In this document: positions 8,412-12,541 of the stretch, piece after piece
How positions within the stretch are numbered: the first letter of the stretch is position 1
Layout: each line of letters opens with the position of its first letter
Assembly (NCBI RefSeq): GCF_915070105.1
Contig: NZ_CAJZFJ010000063.1
Location: 1 to 12,541 of the forward strand
Direction: 5' to 3'
DNA length: 12,541 nucleotides
From: an uncultured Porphyromonas sp.
Lineage (GTDB): Bacteria; Bacteroidota; Bacteroidia; Bacteroidales; Porphyromonadaceae
The notes under the pieces: model-generated
What the model was told of the DNA's origin: nothing
Seen by the model: the letters and a program-made list of their open reading frames with translations, nothing else
The model's database searches: none
Program-made: the position numbers and the translations under genes

Positions 8412-8415
8412 AGCC

Positions 8416-9249
8416 ATGAGCACTCGGCAGGTCTTATGCATCGTACTCCTCGGTCTCGGCCTCTGGGGCTGCAGGACGCCCCGAGGGATGCTTCAGGCGA
8501 AGGAAGGGCAAGCCCCAATCACTCCTCGCCCGCTGTCTGAGATCCAAGTGATAGATCATATCGCAGTCAGGGATCGAGATGGGAGGACTAGTTGGGAAGA
8601 GAATGGGCATACCTATGAAGCTGATATGGGGTGGGTAACACGACTCAGCATCACCGATCACCTTCCAATACTGTCGGGAGTAGAGACCCTCCGGTATCTG
8701 GATGGGGCATGGGCGAGTTACCTCAATGAGCGACTGAGTCGAGTAGGTATACGGATCGAGAAGGTTATCCTCAGCGTCTCGAATCACCTCATCGTCTTTC
8801 GTGGCTATGAGGCTCCGAGCCGTAGACGTATCGTGGACTGTCTGATAGCCCCTCATTCTCAAATCCGTCGTGTAGGAGTCCAGTATACCCAGCCAGGCGT
8901 CTTTACCTCTGAGAATATGGCGGTCAGGGAGTTCTATGAGTTTCCCGCAGAGGATCAGATCTTGATCGTGGATCATCTACGAGACCGCAATGATGTAGGT
9001 GACCTCTGTATCGCTTACATCCTGCAGGATATCTCCCAATTCTCGGAGGCCGAACTAGAGCGCTACAGCTTCCTAGGCTATACATGGTATCGCCACCTCT
9101 TCACCAATCGGAGTACGATCTACCAGCATATAGCTGAGTTCATCAGTCCGATCACGGTGAGCCTCCTGCCCTCGTGTCGCTACAAGGAGTTTGTCCCACG
9201 GAACTCCTCCGAGGTGATCCCTAAGACCTACCTCACCAAAGAGAAATAA
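8416..9249 (+). CDS. Lipoprotein A of unknown family, paralogue of the gene at 9676
   Basis: A 277-residue protein that I do not recognise. The N-terminus has basic MSTRQ, a hydrophobic stretch and a lipobox LWGC with Cys19, so it is a predicted lipoprotein. W at the -2 position is atypical. It starts 4 bases after the GLPGLI stop. Blocks shared with the paralogue include ITPRPLSEI (35-43), LSGVETLRY (86-94), QILIVDHLRDRN (181-192), VGDLC.AYILQD (194-205) and SPITVSLLPSCRYKEFVPR (244-262). Cysteines 142, 198 and 254 are also conserved in the paralogue, at 141, 197 and 253. The precursor peptide gene follows 89 bases later. Immunity, surface anchoring or export are possible roles; none is shown by the sequence. 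Confidence 0.8.
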   Translation: MSTRQVLCIVLLGLGLWGCRTPRGMLQAKEGQAPITPRPLSEIQVIDHIAVRDRDGRTSWEENGHTYEADMGWVTRLSITDHLPILSGVETLRYLDGAWASYLNERLSRVGIRIEKVILSVSNHLIVFRGYEAPSRRRIVDCLIAPHSQIRRVGVQYTQPGVFTSENMAVREFYEFPAEDQILIVDHLRDRNDVGDLCIAYILQDISQFSEAELERYSFLGYTWYRHLFTNRSTIYQHIAEFISPITVSLLPSCRYKEFVPRNSSEVIPKTYLTKEK

Positions 9250-9272
9250 CAAAATGTGATTCTCTCCCTAAA

Positions 9273-9311
9273 AGGGCATGGGGAGCGGATCATTAGACTT
9301 AGAAATGCCCT
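9273..9311 (+). promoter_or_regulatory. Inverted repeat upstream of the precursor peptide gene
   Basis: AGGGCAT (9273-9279) and ATGCCCT (9305-9311) are perfect inverse complements separated by 25 bases, ending 27 bases before the precursor's ATG. They could be an operator, or a stem in the leader of the precursor mRNA. No TAnnTTTG box was found between 9250 and 9338, so the precursor may be read through from the upstream operon. The evidence is limited to a 7-base arm. Confidence 0.25.
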
Positions 9312-9338
9312 AGTAATAACTCGTAATCCTTAAGACAT

Positions 9339-9509
9339 ATGGAAACAAAGGATTTCTCAGCTCTGAGTGAGCAGCTCCTCAGCCACATAACGGGAGGGGC
9401 TGATGAAAAAAAAGAGTTCACTTGTGTGTATGATACCAAGAAGAAAAAACAAGAATCTTGGTATGATGACCCAGCACAAGAGTACAAACCTGTTAGACCC
9501 ATCGAGTAA
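9339..9509 (+). CDS. gwsA: Double-glycine precursor peptide, grasp-with-spasm (GwsA-like)
   Basis: A 56-residue ORF that is easily missed because of its size. Residues 1-20 (METKDFSALSEQLLSHITGG) form a classical double-glycine leader: Gly at -1 and -2, Ile at -4, Leu at -7 and Leu at -12. The predicted core is the last 36 residues, from Ala21 to Glu56. It holds 9 Asp or Glu, 7 Lys, 2 Thr and 1 Ser, plus single Cys and Trp residues and three Tyr. These are the acids and acceptors that an ATP-grasp ligase would join as ester or amide cross-links. A GwsG-like ligase and a GwsS-like maturase lie 1.3-2.6 kb downstream. A run of eight A's (codons 22-25) is a possible slippage or sequencing-error site. 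Export would need a C39-peptidase ABC transporter, which is not in view. The gene symbol reflects context and leader type; I do not recognise the core itself. Confidence 0.78.
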   Translation: METKDFSALSEQLLSHITGGADEKKEFTCVYDTKKKKQESWYDDPAQEYKPVRPIE

Positions 9510-9592
9510 GGAGGTCACAGAGGCCTCTGTCCTCAACTCGTAGTGGCAATTGACCTCAAAGGATCATATTGCAACTAGCTTATTCAAAGTTC

Positions 9593-9629
9593 ACGGACTA
9601 CCCCCTTGGTCACAGGGTGGGTAGTCCGT
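9593..9629 (+). terminator. Strong hairpin after the precursor gene, possible (partial) terminator
   Basis: ACGGACTACCC (9593-9603) pairs perfectly with GGGTAGTCCGT (9619-9629): 11 pairs around a 15-base loop. The sequence after the stem is TAAAAT rather than a U run, so it is a poor intrinsic terminator. It may instead stabilise the 3' end of the precursor transcript or reduce read-through into lipoprotein B. This would make the peptide more abundant than its enzymes, which is common in RiPP loci. Confidence 0.5.
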
Positions 9630-9675
9630 TAAAATCGGAGAATAATATCGATACTCCATAAAAGAAGTAGAAGTT

Positions 9676-10560
9676 ATGAGCACTCGATGGTTATTATATA
9701 TATTCCTCACCCTGTGGCTGTCTAGCTGTGTGGCGACCCAATGGACCTTGAAGGGCAAGGAAGGACAACCCTCGATTACTCCCCGTCCTCTATCTGAGAT
9801 CCGAGCTGTAGATCATCTGGTCGTCAGTGAGCCGGGCAAGTTCACTAGTTGGGACGAGGAGGGGCATACCTATATGGCAGTGCTAGGGTTCCTCTCACGA
9901 CATGATCCCTCTCGCAAGATCACCCTCCTATCTGGGACAGAGACGCTGCGCTATAAGAGAGGAACATGGGCACGATATCTCAATGAGCTACTGGGTCGAG
10001 TCGGTATACGGACAGAGGGGATTATCCTCAGTGTCCCCAATTACCTTGTCATCTTCCGTAGCTATGAGCCCCTCAGTCGCAAGCGAGTCATAGAGTGTCT
10101 GATGAGCCCCTACGGCTATGAGAGTCGTATAAAAGTGAACTATGCCGAAGCGCACACTTTTACCCGTGAGAATATGGCCATCAGGGAGCTCTATGAGAGC
10201 CCTGCGGATAATCAGATATTGATCGTAGATCATCTGAGGGATCGCAATGGTGTGGGTGACCTCTGTGTCGCCTATATCCTACAGGACACCTCTGGCTTCT
10301 CGTTCTGTGACCGCAGGCGATATAGCTTCCTGGGTGACCCGATACTTCAGCGCCTCATGAGTAGTCGGACGATGACCTACCAGTATATCGAGCAGACACT
10401 CAGTCCCATCACGGTGAGCCTATTGCCATCGTGTCGCTACAAGGAGTTTGTCCCAAGGGATTCCACGGAGATTATCCCTACGAACTTCCTCCACGACGAC
10501 AAGCCTACTGATACGTCTATCTCCCTGCGGGAACTATTTGAGGATCATCAGAGCAAGTAG
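9676..10560 (+). CDS. Lipoprotein B of unknown family, paralogue of the gene at 8416
   Basis: A 294-residue predicted lipoprotein (lipobox LSSC, Cys18) of unknown family. By eye, well over half of the positions match lipoprotein A from residue 29 onward. SPITVSLLPSCRYKEFVPR is identical, and so are about 27 bases of DNA beneath it (from tcgtgtcgctacaagg). The C-terminus is longer than in A, adding about 22 charged residues (273-294). It carries the three conserved cysteines and one extra (Cys211). The gene lies 166 bases after the precursor peptide, beyond a strong hairpin, and 218 bases before the ATP-grasp gene. Duplication followed by divergence is clear. The function is not known; association with the peptide system is inferred from the precursor lying between the two copies. 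Confidence 0.8.
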   Translation: MSTRWLLYIFLTLWLSSCVATQWTLKGKEGQPSITPRPLSEIRAVDHLVVSEPGKFTSWDEEGHTYMAVLGFLSRHDPSRKITLLSGTETLRYKRGTWARYLNELLGRVGIRTEGIILSVPNYLVIFRSYEPLSRKRVIECLMSPYGYESRIKVNYAEAHTFTRENMAIRELYESPADNQILIVDHLRDRNGVGDLCVAYILQDTSGFSFCDRRRYSFLGDPILQRLMSSRTMTYQYIEQTLSPITVSLLPSCRYKEFVPRDSTEIIPTNFLHDDKPTDTSISLRELFEDHQSK

Positions 10561-10765
10561 TCCTCTAGTTGTAATCATTGATCACTGAGGTATGAGGGTA
10601 GGAGCCAATAGGCCTAGAGCATATATTTCCTGACTACATACCTATCCGAGTAATGGTGGGACAAGTTCACCAGTACGCTATAATCATATACCGAGTCCCA
10701 TAGAGAGCGTATTGTGACCAATCTATTTGCTATATGAATCTCCCCTGATAGCAGATGGGGACTTT

Positions 10766-10773
10766 GAGGTAGG
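10766..10773 (+). promoter_or_regulatory. Shine-Dalgarno-like site for the ATP-grasp gene
   Basis: GAGGTAGG lies 5 bases before ATG 10779, with GAGGT at the standard 8-base distance. Bacteroidetes genes rarely use such sites, and the other genes in this window show none, so this one stands out. TCCCC (10741-10745) and GGGGA (10757-10761) can form a small hairpin just upstream. Confidence 0.45.
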
Positions 10774-10778
10774 ATACA

Positions 10779-11744
10779 ATGATACTATTACTTTCTAATA
10801 CACTAGATAAAAGCTCCGTTTTGATCTCATCTTGGCTAGAGCGATTGGGGGCTTCATTTTTATTCCTGAGTGAGGTGGATCTTTACCAAGAATGTTCGCT
10901 AGATATTGCAAGAAATGTATTGTGTGTAGGTGGGGTAGACTATTCTCTAGAGGAATTTAATTCCGTCTGGATTAGGAGGCCATTCTCTTTCCATATGACG
11001 GAGCTATACCAGCATCTACAAGGGCAGATCGATATAGACCTTGGAATTCTATTGAGAGAAGAGGTCGCAACGATAACACGATATCTGTATACCTTCCTAA
11101 GTATGCATAGCCCTTATTTCTTGGGTAATCCCTCTTGGCATGGAACAAACAAATTAGTAGAGCTAAAGATGGCTCAGGAGGTGGGGCTAAACACCCCCTT
11201 AATGCTAGTCACAACACAGAAGCAAGATGTCGTTGCCTTGGTCGATAGGGTTGGGAGTATAATATCAAAGTCTTTGTATAACTCGAGGGTGATTCATCCA
11301 TGGGATAGATCATATGAGATGTATACTCATCTGGTCACTCGTGAAGACTTAAATGCATTACCAGATAATTTTGCCCCCTCCCTTATTCAAGAGGCTGTAG
11401 CGAAGGAATATGATATTAGGACTTTCTTCTTAGATGGGGAACTCTTCTCCATGGCCATCGTACCAGATCCTTCGACAGAGGAGGTTGATTTTCGTAGGCT
11501 TGAAACCGAGCAAATGAGATTATTGCCCATACAGCTGGGAGATACTATCAGCGCTAAAATCCGATCTTTCATGGAGAGAATGGGGTTGAAGGTGGGTTCA
11601 CTCGACCTGATCAAATCAACAGATGGTACGATTTACTTTATAGAGGTCAATCATGAAGGGATCTTTAGTATGGTCGATGGGCCTTGTAACTATGGAATTC
11701 ATAAACTAATAGCAGAAAAGCTAATAGAACACGATAAACGATGA
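10779..11744 (+). CDS. gwsG: ATP-grasp peptide maturase, grasp-with-spasm system (GwsG-like)
   Basis: A cytosolic 321-residue ligase that would form ester or amide bonds in the precursor peptide at the cost of ATP. The N-terminus MILLLSNTLDKSS and WIRRP (64-68) match the microviridin-ligase-like layout. NKLVELKMAQEVGLNTP (124-140) opens the ATP-grasp core, with ISKSL (162-166) giving a likely nucleotide-binding Lys. LIQEAVAKEYDIRTFFLDGE (202-221) and the metal-binding C-terminal part SLDLI (274-278) and FIEVNHEGIF (287-296) follow. E289 and N291 are the expected Mg ligands. The closing GPCNYGIHKLIAEKLI (301-316) is typical of GwsG proteins. The gene is AT-richer than the left part of the window, and its stop overlaps the next ATG. 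Confidence 0.9.
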   Translation: MILLLSNTLDKSSVLISSWLERLGASFLFLSEVDLYQECSLDIARNVLCVGGVDYSLEEFNSVWIRRPFSFHMTELYQHLQGQIDIDLGILLREEVATITRYLYTFLSMHSPYFLGNPSWHGTNKLVELKMAQEVGLNTPLMLVTTQKQDVVALVDRVGSIISKSLYNSRVIHPWDRSYEMYTHLVTREDLNALPDNFAPSLIQEAVAKEYDIRTFFLDGELFSMAIVPDPSTEEVDFRRLETEQMRLLPIQLGDTISAKIRSFMERMGLKVGSLDLIKSTDGTIYFIEVNHEGIFSMVDGPCNYGIHKLIAEKLIEHDKR

Positions 11745-11962
11745 AGCGAAAGTTTTATACTGACCTGATAGATGTAGAACAAAGACGTGTTTTCTCTGTC
11801 AATATCTTACTCGCTGAGAGGGAAGATGAGAGCTCCTCGGATTTGGTGCAGAGCGAACAAAATCAGACTTTCAGCAAGGAGCTAGCAAAAGTGGCATGGT
11901 TTAAAGAACAGGGAGGATTCTACCGACCTGTGTGCGGTCTACTGCATGAGGCGAATGGATAG
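11741..11962 (+). CDS. Unknown 73-residue protein between the ligase and the SPASM gene
   Basis: I do not recognise this protein. Its ATG overlaps the ligase stop (ATGA), and the SPASM gene starts 8 bases after its TAG, so it is translated as part of the biosynthetic operon. The first half is charged (MKRKFYTDLIDVEQRRVFSV), and an acidic, Ser-rich stretch follows. Near the end, LAKVAWFKEQGG (48-59) precedes a 14-residue tail with one Cys. The GG could suggest a second precursor, but -4 is Glu and -7 is Trp, a poor leader. Other options are a small partner or leader-binding protein, although 73 residues is short for a RiPP recognition element. The coding call rests on position and coupling. 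Confidence 0.6.
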   Translation: MKRKFYTDLIDVEQRRVFSVNILLAEREDESSSDLVQSEQNQTFSKELAKVAWFKEQGGFYRPVCGLLHEANG

Positions 11963-11970
11963 ATGAATAT

Positions 11971-12541
11971 ATGCTGTACATACTATCTCCTGACTGTAAG
12001 CTAGTACGAGGGCGATCTCGTGCTGCACTATATGATTTGGGTCATAACACCATATCCCTTGTGCCGTTACAACTATTGGATGCCTTCTCTGGGAAGTCTA
12101 TTGACTCAGAGAATCTTCCAAAGGAGCTTAGCGGAATATTCAACTCCTTAGTTGACAAACAGTGCTTAATACGGGAGGCTAGTATTCCTGTCTTAGAGCT
12201 ACCGAGTGAAGAAGTGGATGTTTCTCTTATTAGCCATTGTATTATCCAGTATAATGAGGAGTTCCCTTTTGATGTGATCGCCTCAGAACTGAGTCAATTA
12301 TACTGTGAGAAGATTGTAGTCATTGTTGATAGTTCTGTGGCTTTTAGCGACCTGATGTTCAATCTTAATCCCCTCTGCCTAGGAGTGAATGCTAATATAT
12401 CTATCCATATGAGGTATTCAGATTCGAATAGAGCTTATCTCGATACATTGTCGACCTCCTTGGGAAACATTAGAAGTGTAGTCCTTTATGGAGCTCCATC
12501 AGATGGCAATAAGGTGCACCAAGATAGTATTATATATTTCT
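11971..12541 (+). CDS. gwsS: SPASM-domain peptide maturase, grasp-with-spasm system (GwsS-like), 5' part
   Basis: Open from ATG 11971 to the right edge, giving 190 residues without a stop. No upstream in-frame ATG exists, since a TGA lies at 11947. The N-terminus YILSPDCKLVRGRSRAALYD (3-22), then LVPLQLLDAF (30-39), fits the characteristic GwsS opening, which normally reads like 'xKLFxxCxxVKGxxRSxICDL'. The SPASM domain itself would be downstream, out of view. Cysteines 9, 65, 90, 112 and 136 do not form CxxxCxxC, so the visible part has no radical-SAM cluster motif. This agrees with the family being named for SPASM alone. The gene is AT-rich, like its partner. Assignment rests on the N-terminal pattern plus adjacency to the ligase. 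Confidence 0.75.
   Translation, partial: MLYILSPDCKLVRGRSRAALYDLGHNTISLVPLQLLDAFSGKSIDSENLPKELSGIFNSLVDKQCLIREASIPVLELPSEEVDVSLISHCIIQYNEEFPFDVIASELSQLYCEKIVVIVDSSVAFSDLMFNLNPLCLGVNANISIHMRYSDSNRAYLDTLSTSLGNIRSVVLYGAPSDGNKVHQDSIIYF

Noticed and set aside
8434..8976. 180-codon open frame on the minus strand, with a partial counterpart at 9988-10233
   Set aside because: Both lie antisense to the two lipoprotein paralogues, and their similarity follows from the sense-strand duplication. The sense frames have signal peptides and lipoboxes; the antisense ones have no recognisable features.
9299..9502. 67-codon minus-strand frame opposite the precursor peptide
   Set aside because: It is antisense to the precursor, whose leader is a far better match to known features. 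The frame shows only a hydrophobic and Ser-rich composition.
10679..10729. TATAAT at 10679-10684 and TCTATTTG at 10722-10729 as promoters for the ATP-grasp gene
   Set aside because: TATAAT is a proteobacterial-type box with little weight in this phylum. TCTATTTG deviates from TAnnTTTG and has no TTG at the right distance upstream.
1..12541. tRNA, rRNA, CRISPR arrays and transposases
   Set aside because: No cloverleaf, rRNA-like stretch, regularly spaced repeat array or transposase motif was seen on either strand.

Overview
The window looks like a chromosomal segment of a Bacteroidetes bacterium, most likely a Porphyromonas relative. The reasons are a GLPGLI-family protein, a carboxypeptidase-regulatory-domain outer-membrane beta-barrel protein, a Bacteroidetes-type promoter (TTG, 20 bases, TATATTTG), almost no Shine-Dalgarno sites, and a GC-rich base composition in the left part. 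Genus is an inference from these features. Every gene I support is on the + strand.

Layout. (1) 1-4157 is a compact stress-type cluster: the last codons of an ABC transporter, a two-AAA-domain Clp ATPase of ClpA/ClpC type, an ECF-type sigma factor, a one-TM protein that fits an anti-sigma or partner role, and a small secreted Spy/CpxP-like protein. The first three genes overlap end to start (TAATG, ATGA), which implies one transcript with coupled translation. (2) 4158-4853 is about 700 bases without a credible gene. It holds several stem-loops, including a pair of mutually exclusive stems, and a short interspersed repeat with CATCCCGAGA-like cores. (3) 4854-9249 is an envelope operon starting at a good promoter: an outer-membrane beta-barrel protein, a GLPGLI protein and lipoprotein A. 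(4) 9250-12541 is a RiPP (ribosomally made, modified peptide) locus of the grasp-with-spasm type: a 56-residue double-glycine precursor peptide (9339-9509), a strong hairpin, lipoprotein B (a paralogue of A), a GwsG-like ATP-grasp ligase, an unknown 73-residue protein coupled to it, and the start of a GwsS-like SPASM maturase cut by the window edge.

How they may work together. The ATP-grasp enzyme would join acidic side chains of the precursor core to Lys, Thr or Ser side chains. The SPASM protein would add or assist a second modification. The double-glycine leader predicts cleavage and export by a C39-peptidase ABC transporter, which is not in the window. The two lipoproteins flank the precursor and sit on the same strand as the outer-membrane barrel and GLPGLI genes. 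I infer, without proof, that they belong to the same peptide system as immunity, surface or export parts. The biosynthetic genes are visibly AT-richer than the left side (38-42% versus 63% GC in three 60-base samples counted by hand), suggesting that the locus was acquired.
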